From positions 1-64,000 of the forward strand of contig CALMSR010000073.1 in NCBI GenBank assembly GCA_937872465.1: DNA of 64,000 bases. Reading direction: 5' to 3'. Source of the DNA: an uncultured Paracoccaceae bacterium (GTDB taxonomy: Bacteria > Pseudomonadota > Alphaproteobacteria > Rhodobacterales > Rhodobacteraceae). How positions within the stretch are numbered: position 1 is the stretch's first letter; each line of letters opens with the position of its first letter. Below, piece by piece: positions 17,929-26,799 of the stretch. The position numbers and the translations under genes were made by a program. The notes beneath the pieces were generated by a model that ran no database searches, had not been told where the DNA came from, and was given only the letters and a program-made list of their open reading frames with translations.

Positions 17929-18450
17929 ATGGAGAGAACCTTGAACGCCATGACGTCCACCGCCTCCGCCGGCGTGACCATCGCCGAGCTGCCGCCGACA
18001 ACGCGGATCGCGCTCCGCATCGCGGACCCTGCCGGCATCGGTTTTGGGCTACCGACCACGGTCGGCGCCCGCAGCGCCGAGGGCGCCCGCACAGCCCTCT
18101 GCCTGGGCCCCGACGAATGGCTTCTCGAGGCGCCCGAGGCCGAGCGCGACGCGCTCCTCGCCAGTCTGAGCGGCATCGCGGCGCCGCACAGCGCCGTCGA
18201 GGTCTCGGACCGCGAGATCACCTATGCGCTCGAAGGCCCGGCCGTGCTCGACCTGCTCGCCACCGGCTGCCCGCGCGATCTCGCACGGATGCCGGTCGGC
18301 TCCGGCGCCCGCACCGTCTTCGACACCGCCCAGGTTGTCCTCGTCCGCGAGGCTGACGACCGCTTCCACCTGACCGTGTGGCGCTCCTTCGCCCCCCACG
18401 TCCGTGCCCTCCTCGACATCGCCGAGCGCGAGCTCGCCGCCGGCCTCTGA
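17929..18450 (+). CDS. soxG: Sarcosine oxidase gamma subunit
   Basis: The 173-aa gamma subunit of sarcosine oxidase, recognised by LCLGPDEWLLEAPE, AVEVSDREITYALEGPAVLDLL and the C-terminal VWRSFAPHVRALLDIAEREL. It begins 1 bp after the soxA stop and completes the B-D-A-G order of the heterotetramer. A second possible start (ATG at 17950) would drop seven residues. Confidence 0.93.
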   Translation: MERTLNAMTSTASAGVTIAELPPTTRIALRIADPAGIGFGLPTTVGARSAEGARTALCLGPDEWLLEAPEAERDALLASLSGIAAPHSAVEVSDREITYALEGPAVLDLLATGCPRDLARMPVGSGARTVFDTAQVVLVREADDRFHLTVWRSFAPHVRALLDIAERELAAGL

Positions 18451-18466
18451 GACAAGGACCCCAGCT

Positions 18467-19735
18467 ATGCTCGACACCGTCGCCTCCCGCCTTTCCGACG
18501 AGGCCGTCGCCGCCGCCATCGGCCGCGAGCTCGGCCGCCAGCAGCACCAGATCGAGCTGATCGCCTCGGAGAACATCGTCTCCCGCGACGTGCTGATGGC
18601 CCAGGGCTCGGTGCTGACCAACAAGTACGCCGAAGGCTACCCCGGCAAGCGCTACTATGGCGGATGCGAGTTCGTCGACGAGGTCGAGACCCTCGCCATC
18701 GAGCGGGTGAAGCGGCTCTTCGGTGCGGCCTACGCCAACGTCCAGCCGCACTCGGGCGCGCAGGCGAACCAGGCCGTCTTCCTGGCGCTGCTCCAGCCCG
18801 GCGACCGCATCATGGGCATGAACCTCGCGCATGGCGGACACCTGACCCACGGCTCGCCGGTGACGATGTCGGGCAAGTGGTTCGACGTGGTGAGCTACGA
18901 GGTCCGCGAGGACAACCAGCGCATCGACATGGAGGCAGTGCGCGCCCGGGCTCTGGAGACGAAGCCGAAGCTGATCATCGCCGGCGCCTCGGCCTACCCG
19001 CGCGAGATCGACTTCGCCGGCTTCCGCGCCATCGCCGACGAGGTCGGCGCCTACCTGATGGTCGACATGGCGCACTACGCCGGCCTCGTCGCCGCCGGCC
19101 TCTACCCGAACCCGGTGCCGCACGCCCACGTCACCACCTCGACCACCCACAAGACCCTGCGCGGCCCGCGCGGCGGGATCATCCTGACCAACGACGAGGA
19201 TCTCGCGAAGAAGCTCAACTCGGCGGTCTTCCCCGGCAACCAGGGCGGGCCCTTGATGCACGTCATCGCCGCCAAGGCCGTCGCCTTCGGCGAGGCGCTG
19301 CAGCCATCGTTCAGGGACTACGCCGCCCGCGTCATCGCCAACGCCCGCACGCTGGCCGACACGCTGCAGAAGGGCGGCCTCGACATCGTCTCGGGCGGCA
19401 CCGACTGCCACATGGTACTCGTCGACCTGCGCCCGAAGGGCGTGAAGGGCCGCGACGCCGAGCGGGCGCTGGAGCGCGCCGGGCTCACCTGCAACAAGAA
19501 CGCCATCCCCTTCGATCCGGAAAAGCCCTTCGTCACCTCCGGTGTCCGCCTCGGCACCTCCGCAGGCACCACGCGCGGCTTCGGCGAGGCCGAGTTCGCC
19601 AAGGTGGGCGAGCTCGTGCTCAAGGTCGTCGATGCCCTCGCCGCCGCCGGCGCCGAGGGGGACCCCAAGGTCGAGGCCGGCGTGCTGGCGGAGGTACGCA
19701 AGCTAACCGACGCCTATCCGATCTACGAGGAGTAA
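18467..19735 (+). CDS. glyA: Serine hydroxymethyltransferase
   Basis: A 422-aa PLP enzyme that joins glycine and 5,10-methylene-THF into serine, the step that fuses both products of sarcosine oxidation. Diagnostic stretches are QIELIASENIVSRDVL, YAEGYPGKRYYGGCE, and VTTSTTHKTLRGPRGG with the PLP lysine K229. The ATG at 18467 follows AAGGACC and lies 16 bp after soxG. It is probably a pathway-dedicated copy. A strong hairpin follows the gene. Confidence 0.96.
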   Translation: MLDTVASRLSDEAVAAAIGRELGRQQHQIELIASENIVSRDVLMAQGSVLTNKYAEGYPGKRYYGGCEFVDEVETLAIERVKRLFGAAYANVQPHSGAQANQAVFLALLQPGDRIMGMNLAHGGHLTHGSPVTMSGKWFDVVSYEVREDNQRIDMEAVRARALETKPKLIIAGASAYPREIDFAGFRAIADEVGAYLMVDMAHYAGLVAAGLYPNPVPHAHVTTSTTHKTLRGPRGGIILTNDEDLAKKLNSAVFPGNQGGPLMHVIAAKAVAFGEALQPSFRDYAARVIANARTLADTLQKGGLDIVSGGTDCHMVLVDLRPKGVKGRDAERALERAGLTCNKNAIPFDPEKPFVTSGVRLGTSAGTTRGFGEAEFAKVGELVLKVVDALAAAGAEGDPKVEAGVLAEVRKLTDAYPIYEE

Positions 19736-19748
19736 GGCTCGATCGACC

Positions 19749-19777
19749 CCCCGCGCGGGCGCGTCGCCCGCGCGGGG
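19749..19777 (+). terminator. 13-bp perfect hairpin after glyA
   Basis: CCCCGCGCGGGCG, loop CGT, CGCCCGCGCGGGG. It sits 13 bp after the glyA stop and 60 bp before sdaA. There is no U-run, so it may be a 3' mRNA stabiliser or partial attenuator rather than a classical terminator; sdaA may still be read through. Confidence 0.55.
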
Positions 19778-19837
19778 CAAACCTTCACCGCGAGATGCGC
19801 GACGGGGCCGTCGGTCCACGTCGCGCCAGGGGCAACG

Positions 19838-21232
19838 ATGTTCCTCAGCGTCTTCGACATCTTCAAGATCGGCGTCGGCCCCTCTTCGTCGCACACCATG
19901 GGTCCGATGCTGGCCGCCGCGCGCTTCCTGGATGCGCTGCGCGACGGGTCCGACCGCGTGCCCGGCGCGGGGGCGCCAGCCCGGCTCGAGGCGACGCTCC
20001 ATGGCAGCCTCGCCTTTACCGGCAAGGGGCACGCCACCGACCGGGCCGTGATCCTCGGCCTGCTCGGCTTCGTCCCCGACACCCTCGACCCAGACGAAGC
20101 CGAACGCCGCCTGAGCGCTCTCCGCGAGACCGGGACCATCGACGCCTCCGGCATCGGCCCCCTGGCTTTGGATCCGGAGAAGGGCGTCGTCTTCGACTAT
20201 GGCCCGCCGCTCCCCGGCCACGCCAACGGCATGGTGCTGCGCGCCTTCGACGCCGCCGGCAACCTGTACCTGACCGAGACCTACTACTCGATCGGCGGCG
20301 GCTTCGTGCTGACCGAGCGCCAGTTGAAGACGGAGGCCATGAAGGGCGACGACGCCAAGGTCGACCGCCCCCACCCCTTCGCCACCGCCGCCGAGATGCT
20401 CGCCATGGGCGGCGCCTCCGGCCTCTCCATCGCCGCAATGAAGCGCGCCAACGAGATCGCCGGCGGCGCCGGCCAGCTCGACGCCGGCCTCGACCGGCTC
20501 TGGTCGGTGATGAACGCCTGCATCGACCGCGGCCTCGCCACCGACGGCACCCTGCCGGGCGGCCTCGCGGTTCGCCGACGTGCCCGCGCCATCCACCAGG
20601 CGCTGCTCGCAGAGCGTGGCAACAACATCGCCCAGCCGCACACCGTCAACGACTGGCTCTCGGTCTACGCGATGGCCGTCAACGAGGAAAACGCCGCCGG
20701 CAGCCAGGTCGTCACCGCGCCGACGAACGGCGCTGCCGGGGTCGTACCCGCGGTGATCCGCTACTACCGCGACCACTGCGTCGGCGCGACCCACAAGGGC
20801 ATCCGCGACTTCCTGCTGACAGCGGCCGCGGTCGGCGGCATCATCAAGACCAACGCCTCGATCTCCGGTGCCGAGGTCGGCTGCCAGGGCGAGGTCGGCT
20901 CCGCCGCCGCCATGGCCGCCGCAGGCCTCTGCGCCGCCCTCGGCGGCACCAACGCCCAGGTCGAGAACGCCGCCGAGATAGCCCTCGAGCATCACCTCGG
21001 CATGACCTGCGATCCGGTGAAGGGCCTCGTGCAGGTGCCCTGCATCGAGAGGAACGGCCTCGGCGCCATCAAGGCGGTCGCCGCCGCCTCGCTCGCGCTC
21101 CGCGGCGACGGCACCCACGTGGTGCCCCTCGACGCCTGCATCGAGACGATGCGCCAGACCGGTCGCGACATGAGCGTCAAATACAAGGAGACCTCGACCG
21201 GCGGTCTCGCTGTCAACCTCCCAGAGTGCTGA
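19838..21232 (+). CDS. sdaA: L-serine ammonia-lyase (Fe-S type)
   Basis: A 464-aa single-chain L-serine dehydratase that converts serine to pyruvate and ammonia, closing the route from betaine to central metabolism. It opens with SVFDIFKIGVGPSSSHTMGP and contains NEENAAGSQVVTAPTNGAAG, GGIIKTNASISGAEVGCQGE and EHHLGMTCDPVKGLVQVPC, whose cysteines serve the 4Fe-4S cluster. The last residues TGGLAVNLPEC are duplicated in degenerate form 291 bp downstream, just before purU. Confidence 0.96.
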   Translation: MFLSVFDIFKIGVGPSSSHTMGPMLAAARFLDALRDGSDRVPGAGAPARLEATLHGSLAFTGKGHATDRAVILGLLGFVPDTLDPDEAERRLSALRETGTIDASGIGPLALDPEKGVVFDYGPPLPGHANGMVLRAFDAAGNLYLTETYYSIGGGFVLTERQLKTEAMKGDDAKVDRPHPFATAAEMLAMGGASGLSIAAMKRANEIAGGAGQLDAGLDRLWSVMNACIDRGLATDGTLPGGLAVRRRARAIHQALLAERGNNIAQPHTVNDWLSVYAMAVNEENAAGSQVVTAPTNGAAGVVPAVIRYYRDHCVGATHKGIRDFLLTAAAVGGIIKTNASISGAEVGCQGEVGSAAAMAAAGLCAALGGTNAQVENAAEIALEHHLGMTCDPVKGLVQVPCIERNGLGAIKAVAAASLALRGDGTHVVPLDACIETMRQTGRDMSVKYKETSTGGLAVNLPEC

Positions 21233-21525
21233 AGGCGGCGGGAGGCGAGCTGTCCCGAAGCATCCGTCGTCCTGTCGCAAATGTCCTATGGCGCAGGAGG
21301 GTCATCGGATACGACGACCAAAGCGAAGAATTCCCAATCCAGGCAATCGCGGGATGCGGAATGGAGAGCGCATCTTTGAAACCGCACGAGTGCCTTGCCT
21401 GAATTCACGCCTCGCGGTCGCGCTGCCAGAGTGGGGCAACGCGCGATCCGGCGCAGACGCCACCAAAACCGGACCCCTGCAAACCCGACCGGCGGTTTCG
21501 CCGTCACCCTCCCGGAGTGCTGAAG
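21195..21525 (+). repeat. 40-bp direct duplication of the sdaA 3' end flanking a 251-bp insert
   Basis: Bases 21195-21234 (the last codons and stop of sdaA) recur at 21486-21525 with 36 of 40 identical. The second copy would encode TGGFAVTLPEC plus stop and lies 5 bp before the purU ATG. Between the copies (21235-21485) no convincing gene is visible. It contains TGTCGCAAA at 21273-21281, the inverse of a heptamer seen in the regulator promoter. The simplest reading is that sdaA and purU were once 5 bp apart and a duplication or recombination event split them. Confidence 0.75.
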
Positions 21526-21527
21526 AA

Positions 21528-22385
21528 ATGTCGGAAACGTCCTTCATCCTGACCCTGACCAGCGACCCGCTGCCTGGGATCATCGCCGCCGTCTCGACCG
21601 CCGTCGCCGACCTCGGCGGCAACATCACGGAGACCAACCAGCACTGGGACCGGCCGGCCAACCGCTTCTTCCTGCGCGTCGCCTTTGTCGGCCCCCAGGG
21701 CCTGACCGCGCCGGCGGTCGAGCAGGCGCTCGCGCCCACCGCCGAGAAGCTCGGCCTGGACCTCAATGTCGTGGACGCAGCAAGCCCGCCGAAGATCATT
21801 GCCATGGTCTCGAAGTTCGACCATGCGCTCCTGCACCTGCTCTACCAGATCCGCGTCGGCTGGCTCCGCGCCGAGGTCGTCGCAATCGTCTCGAACCACG
21901 AGGACGCCCGCCGGATCGCCGACCACGAGGGCATCCGCTTCGTCCACCTGCCGGTGACGCCCGAGACCAAGCCCCATCAGGAGGCAGCGCTCCTCGAGCT
22001 CGTCGCGGAGACCGAAGCCGAGCTCGTCATCCTGGCCCGCTACATGCAGGTCCTCTCCGACGACCTCACCCGCAAGCTCTCCGGCCGGGCGATCAACATC
22101 CACCATTCGTTCCTCCCGGCGTTCAAGGGTGCGAACCCCTACAAGCAGGCCTACACCCGCGGCGTGAAGCTGATCGGCGCCACCAGCCACTACGTGACCG
22201 CCGACCTCGACGAGGGACCGATCATCGAGCAGGACGTCGCCCGCGTCAGCCACGCCGACACGGGCGACGACCTCGTTGCCATCGGCCGCGACACCGAGTC
22301 CCGGGTGCTCGCCCGCGCGGTGAAGAGCCATCTCGAGCGCCGGGTCCTGCTCTGCGGCAGCCGCACGGTCGTCTTCACGAAGTAG
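21528..22385 (+). CDS. purU: Formyltetrahydrofolate deformylase
   Basis: A 285-aa hydrolase releasing formate and THF from 10-formyl-THF. N-terminal ACT domain (residues 1-85, beginning SFILTLTSDPLPGIIAAVS) and C-terminal formyl-transferase fold with INIHHSFLPAFKGANPY and GATSHYVTADLDEGPIIEQD (catalytic Asn/His/Asp set). The ATG at 21528 has GAAG just upstream; the longer frame runs back through the sdaA-tail duplicate and is not conserved in character. In this operon it regenerates THF so that repeated demethylation does not trap the folate pool. Confidence 0.94.
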   Translation: MSETSFILTLTSDPLPGIIAAVSTAVADLGGNITETNQHWDRPANRFFLRVAFVGPQGLTAPAVEQALAPTAEKLGLDLNVVDAASPPKIIAMVSKFDHALLHLLYQIRVGWLRAEVVAIVSNHEDARRIADHEGIRFVHLPVTPETKPHQEAALLELVAETEAELVILARYMQVLSDDLTRKLSGRAINIHHSFLPAFKGANPYKQAYTRGVKLIGATSHYVTADLDEGPIIEQDVARVSHADTGDDLVAIGRDTESRVLARAVKSHLERRVLLCGSRTVVFTK

Positions 22386-22414
22386 GCAGCGCCAGGTAGC
22401 GAAGGGAGCCACCC

Positions 22415-24070
22415 ATGGCCGACGTCGAACGCGAGTCGATGGAGTACGACGTTGTCATCGTCGGAGCCGGCCCCGCCGGCCTCGCCGCCGCAATCCGGCT
22501 GAAACAGCTCGACCCTGATCTCTCGGTCGTCGTGCTGGAGAAGGGCTCCGAGGTCGGCGCCCATATTCTCTCGGGCGCCGTGCTCGACCCCTGCGGTCTC
22601 GATGCTCTGGTCCCGGATTGGCGAGAGAAGGGCGCGCCGCTGACGACGCCGGTGACCGAGGACCGCTTCTACCTGCTTGGTCAGGCCGGACAGATGCGCA
22701 TTCCGAACTGGCCGATGCCGAGGCTCATGTCGAACCACGGCAACTACATTGCCGCCATGGGCAACGTCTGCCGCTGGATGGCCGAGCAGGCCGAGGGCCT
22801 CGGCATCGAGATCTTCCCCGGCATGGCTGCCTCCGCCCTCGTGTTCGACGGCGACCGCGTGGCCGGCGTCGTCGCCGGCGAGTTCGGTCTCGACAAGGAC
22901 CGCACGCCCGGCCCCTCCTACGAGCCCGGGATGGAGCTCCGGGGCAAGTACGTCCTGATCGGCGAGGGTGTCCGCGGCAGCCTCGCGAAGCAGCTCATCG
23001 CGAAATACGGGCTCTCGGAGGGCCGCGAGCCGCAGAAGTATGGGCTCGGCATGAAGGAGCTCTGGGAGGTTCACCCGGAGAACCACAAGCTCGGCCAGGT
23101 CACCCACACCATGGGCTGGCCGCTCGGCTCCAACGCGGGCGGTGGCTCATTCATATACCACCTCGAGAACAACCAGGTCTACGTCGGCTTCGTCGTCCAC
23201 CTGAACTACGAGAACCCCTGGCTCTATCCCTACATGGAGTTCCAGCGCTTCAAGCACCACCCGCTGATCGCCGAGGTGCTCAAGGGCGGCAAGCGCGTCG
23301 CCTATGGCGCCCGGGCCATCTCGGAGGGCGGCTGGCAGTCGGTGCCGAAGCTTGTCTTCCCAGGCGGCGCCCTGATCGGGGACTCGGCAGGGTTCGTCAA
23401 CGTGCCGCGCATCAAGGGCAACCACAACGCCATGCTCTCGGGCAAGGCTGCCGCCGAGGCCGCCTGCGTTGCGATCGGCGCCGGCCGCGGGGGCGACGAG
23501 CTGACCGCCTATGCGGACGCGGTCGAGGCCGGCCCGATCGCCGCCGACCTGAGGCCGGTCCGCAATGTCAAGCCGATTTGGTCGAAATGGGGATTGTTTC
23601 CTTCACTGGCCTTCGGCGGTCTCGACATGTGGATCAACAGCCTTGCCGGCAATCGCTCGCCATTCGGGACGCTGAAGCACGGCAAGACCGATGCGGAGGC
23701 GACCGGCCACGCGGACCGATTCGCGCCGATCGACTACCCGAAGCCCGACGGCATCCTCAGCTTCGACCGGCTGACCAACGTAGCCTTCTCGTTCACCAAT
23801 CACGCCGAGGAGCAGCCGGCACATCTGACGCTTACGAACTCTGAAGTACCGATCGACATCACCCTCCCGCGGTTCGCCGAACCGGCGCAGCGCTACTGCC
23901 CCGCCGGGGTCTATGAGGTCGTCCGCGACGACGATGGCTCGAACCCACGGTTCGTGATCAATTTCCAGAACTGCGTCCACTGCAAGACCTGCGATATCAA
24001 GGACCCCTTGCAGAACATTGTCTGGACGACGCCGCAAGGCGGAGACGGGCCGAACTATCCCAACATGTGA
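22415..24070 (+). CDS. Electron transfer flavoprotein-ubiquinone oxidoreductase
   Basis: A 551-aa membrane-associated enzyme that passes electrons from reduced ETF to ubiquinone. N-terminal FAD motif YDVVIVGAGPAGLAAAIRLK, ubiquinone-region sequence GGWQSVPKLVFPGGALIGDS, and a C-terminal 4Fe-4S domain with RYCPAGVYEVV and NCVHCKTCDIKDP. It starts 29 bp after purU with a plain ribosome site. With EtfAB on the other arm, the cluster encodes its own electron path from dimethylglycine to the respiratory chain. Confidence 0.95.
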   Translation: MADVERESMEYDVVIVGAGPAGLAAAIRLKQLDPDLSVVVLEKGSEVGAHILSGAVLDPCGLDALVPDWREKGAPLTTPVTEDRFYLLGQAGQMRIPNWPMPRLMSNHGNYIAAMGNVCRWMAEQAEGLGIEIFPGMAASALVFDGDRVAGVVAGEFGLDKDRTPGPSYEPGMELRGKYVLIGEGVRGSLAKQLIAKYGLSEGREPQKYGLGMKELWEVHPENHKLGQVTHTMGWPLGSNAGGGSFIYHLENNQVYVGFVVHLNYENPWLYPYMEFQRFKHHPLIAEVLKGGKRVAYGARAISEGGWQSVPKLVFPGGALIGDSAGFVNVPRIKGNHNAMLSGKAAAEAACVAIGAGRGGDELTAYADAVEAGPIAADLRPVRNVKPIWSKWGLFPSLAFGGLDMWINSLAGNRSPFGTLKHGKTDAEATGHADRFAPIDYPKPDGILSFDRLTNVAFSFTNHAEEQPAHLTLTNSEVPIDITLPRFAEPAQRYCPAGVYEVVRDDDGSNPRFVINFQNCVHCKTCDIKDPLQNIVWTTPQGGDGPNYPNM

Positions 24071-24164
24071 GGCTTGGGTGACCCGCCTTGCCGTCTGGAT
24101 CGGGAACCTGCTGGCCAGGAAGCCGTTCCGGCTCGTCTCGGTCGCGCTCGCCAACGGGCGCGCT

Positions 24165-24842
24165 TCACTCGAGCAGCGATCCCTCGATGCTCTCCCCGGT
24201 CATGCGCTTGTAGAGATGCTCGTTCCAATAGGGTGTCCAGCAGACCAAGGCCTTGCCCGTGCCGGTGAAGACCCGCAGGCGGCTCTGTCCCGATATCAGG
24301 TTGCGCGGGAAACGCGCCGAACGCTGCGACGAGAAGCGCAGCCCGTCGGTCCGCCCAAGAACCAGTCGCCCCTGCACGCGCAGCTCGCCATCCACCTCGA
24401 CGGTCTCCACCGGCCCCGGGGCGTTGATCGCCGCCCGCCCACCCCCCGCCATGGTGGTCTTCCAGGCGAAGAAGCCGTCGCCGGCCCAGAGACCCGCCCA
24501 GAAGGGCTCGCGATGCATGCCGAGTTCGATCGACCCTTCGCTCGCGAGATACACCTTCGGCTCCAGGATCCAGCGCTCGCCCGGAGCCACGTCCAGAACG
24601 TGATAGCCGCCGAGCGAGGGCTGCAGCAGGATCGACCCGGTGCCGTCGTAGTAAGGCCGGATCACCGCTTCGCTCGTGAACATCGAGCGGAACAGATCCC
24701 GGAACCGCGGCAGCCGCGGGGTCAGGCGGATGTCGCCCCGCAGGTTCGACATCGCGCCCCGGCGCGCACGCACCGTCTCGCCTGAGATGTCGACCCGGAC
24801 CTGCCGCATGCCCTCCACTTCGCGGATCGTGAAATCGGCCAT
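24165..24842 (-). CDS. AIM24-family protein
   Basis: A 225-aa protein resembling the AIM24/DUF124 beta-helix family, whose biochemical role is unsettled. Typical features are glycine-rich strands such as GGYHVLDVAPGERWILEPK and WAGDGFFAWKTTMAGGG, then AINAPGPVETVEVDGELRV. No signal peptide or membrane segment is visible. It lies 9 bp after the DUF4239 gene and converges with the ETF-ubiquinone oxidoreductase gene. It does not fit the betaine pathway and may be cargo of the island. Confidence 0.7.
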   Translation of the reverse strand: MADFTIREVEGMRQVRVDISGETVRARRGAMSNLRGDIRLTPRLPRFRDLFRSMFTSEAVIRPYYDGTGSILLQPSLGGYHVLDVAPGERWILEPKVYLASEGSIELGMHREPFWAGLWAGDGFFAWKTTMAGGGRAAINAPGPVETVEVDGELRVQGRLVLGRTDGLRFSSQRSARFPRNLISGQSRLRVFTGTGKALVCWTPYWNEHLYKRMTGESIEGSLLE

Positions 24843-24851
24843 CTCGCGCCC

Positions 24852-25652
24852 TCAGCCCAGAGGCTCGTCCCAGACCATCGAGCGCTCCCAGAGAAGGCGC
24901 AACGGTTCGGGCTGAAGACCGGATTCACCTTGCAGCGGTCTGTCGAGCGTGACGATCACGAAGAGAATGACACCGAGAAAGAACGTGGTGATCGTTCCGA
25001 GCACGAATTGCTGCAGGGGACGCATCTTGAGGAGGACGAGCAGCAGGACGTTTACGACCGCACCGACCAGAACCGCATACCAGAGCACCGCCGGGATCTC
25101 GGTGATGACGCCGCTCAGCCGCTACTGGCGCGCCCGGGCGAAGTCCTGGAAGCCACCGAGCACCTCCGCATGCAGGATCTCCTGCCCGCGCGACCTAGGC
25201 TCGAAGCCGGCGAGCTTCTGGCGCATCGCATCGGTCCGGTTGAAACCGCCGTTCAGCAGATCGCCTTTGCGATGCGCAGGGAAATCCTCGTAAATCGTGA
25301 AGAGCACGTAATCGCGCATCATCGCCTTCATGTCGGTGCGCAGAGGTTCGGGATAGGAGTTCATGTCCGCATAGAGCGCGCCGAGCGCTGTGGCCTCGGC
25401 CATGATGCCTGCCTTCACGCGCTCGTTGTTCTGATAGGCCGCGACGGTCAGAAGGCCGAGCAGGAGACCGTAGAACAGGCTGAACCCCGCGGTCGCCTGT
25501 CCGATGGTCTGGTTGAAGTCCGGCCCGGTTCCCATGAGCAGCCGCAGCAGCGGCTTCACCACGAGCAGGCCGACCACCATCATCGCCACCGCGAAGAGCG
25601 AGAAATAGATCGCGAGGCTGCGCGTCGGAATGTCGTAGATGAAATCCGGCAT
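24852..25652 (-). pseudogene. DUF4239 membrane protein split by an in-frame amber codon
   Basis: From the ATG at 25652 (ribosome site GAGGGGCGG) a bestrophin-like DUF4239 protein reads well: membrane segments near SLAIYFSLFAVAMMVVGLLV and GFSLFYGLLLGLLTVAAYQN, then a soluble region to ARARQ at residue 176, where a TAG (25122-25124) stops it. The same frame continues at once as RLSGVITEIPAVLWYAVLVG, with two more membrane segments, to 24852. The uninterrupted product would be about 266 aa, normal for the family. A CAG-to-TAG change is the simplest cause. Translation could restart at GTG 25088, or the amber could be read by a suppressor, but simple inactivation is more likely. Confidence 0.75.
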
Positions 25653-25799
25653 CCGCCCCTCGGCATCCGCTGCCAACACACGCCCCCAGACGACAGTGAC
25701 GTCGAATGCCGCACCGGGCAACGGAAATATTTCGCTTGGCCGCCGCGCGCCGCAGTGGTCTATTTGCGAGAAGACGCGTGCCCGGCCCGAGGAGACGGC

Positions 25800-26756
25800 A
25801 TGTTTCGCATTCCTGCATCGGTCCTCGCCATCGCGCTCCCGGTGCTCCCGGCGGCGGCGCAGGACCTGGAATTCTTCACCATCGGATCGGGCGACGTGAC
25901 CGGCGGCTATTATTCCGTTGCGAACGCGATCTGCGACGTCGTGAACCGCGCCGACCGCGGTCGGTTGCGCTGCAGCCCCGAACCGACGGCGGGATCGATC
26001 TACAATCTCGGCGCATTGCGTGACCGGCAGATCGAATTCGCCATGGTCCAGTCGGACTGGCAGGGTCAGGCACTCGCCGGCACCGGACCCTATGCCGAAA
26101 TCGGCCCGATGTCCGACCTTCGCAGCGTCATGAGCCTCTACCCGGAAACCCTGACACTTCTGGTCAGGGCCGATGCCGGGATCGGCGGGCTCGACGATCT
26201 GATGGGGAAACGGGTCGATATCGGGCATCCCGCATCCGGACGCCGGGCGACGATCGACTGGCTGATGCGTGCCCTCGAAACCGATCCGACCGACTTCGCC
26301 GAAATCGACGAGCTTCCCACGGGCAATGCCCTCGATGCCCTCTGCCAAGGCTCCATCGACGCGACCCTGCTGATCGTCGGCCACCCAAACTCCGCAATCA
26401 GGCGTTCGCTGGCAGATTGCGACACGGCGATCGTCCACTTCTCCGGGCCGGCGATCGACGCCGTGATCGCCGAGAGCGACTATTTCGAACCGGCGGTGAT
26501 ACCGGCCGGGACCTATCCGGGGCTGGACTCCGACGTTGCGAGCTTCGCCGTGACGGCGACCGTTGTGACCCTCGCCGACCAGAACCCGGACCTGGTCTCC
26601 GAACTGGTATCGCGCACGCTCGAGCACCTGCCCGCCCTTGGCCAGCGGGCACCGGTGCTCGCCGGACTCGATGCAACGCATATGCGGACAATCGGTCTCA
26701 CCGCCCCGCTCCACCCAGGCGCGGAGGCGGCCTTTTCCGTCCCGAGGGGCGAGTGA
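25800..26756 (+). CDS. TAXI-family TRAP transporter substrate-binding protein
   Basis: A 318-aa periplasmic protein with a signal peptide (residues 1-21, ending PAAAQ) and the family opening FTIGSGDVTGGYYSVANAIC, then TAGSIYNLGALRDRQIEFAM, as in TAXI solute receptors (glutamate/aromatic-type ligands). The ATG at 25800 follows GAGGAGACGG. No TRAP permease lies beside it, so it must work with a permease elsewhere, or act as a sensor, or be a leftover. It diverges from the DUF4239 gene across 147 bp. Confidence 0.85.
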   Translation: MFRIPASVLAIALPVLPAAAQDLEFFTIGSGDVTGGYYSVANAICDVVNRADRGRLRCSPEPTAGSIYNLGALRDRQIEFAMVQSDWQGQALAGTGPYAEIGPMSDLRSVMSLYPETLTLLVRADAGIGGLDDLMGKRVDIGHPASGRRATIDWLMRALETDPTDFAEIDELPTGNALDALCQGSIDATLLIVGHPNSAIRRSLADCDTAIVHFSGPAIDAVIAESDYFEPAVIPAGTYPGLDSDVASFAVTATVVTLADQNPDLVSELVSRTLEHLPALGQRAPVLAGLDATHMRTIGLTAPLHPGAEAAFSVPRGE

Positions 26757-26799
26757 CTACGCGAAATTCGAGCGGAAGACTCATCGCTTGGTTGGCATT

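Noticed and set aside
15282..18221. 979-codon open frame antisense to soxA
   Set aside because: The opposite strand encodes clear SoxA/SoxG domains; the antisense frame is a codon-bias shadow rich in Gly, Asp, Val and His.
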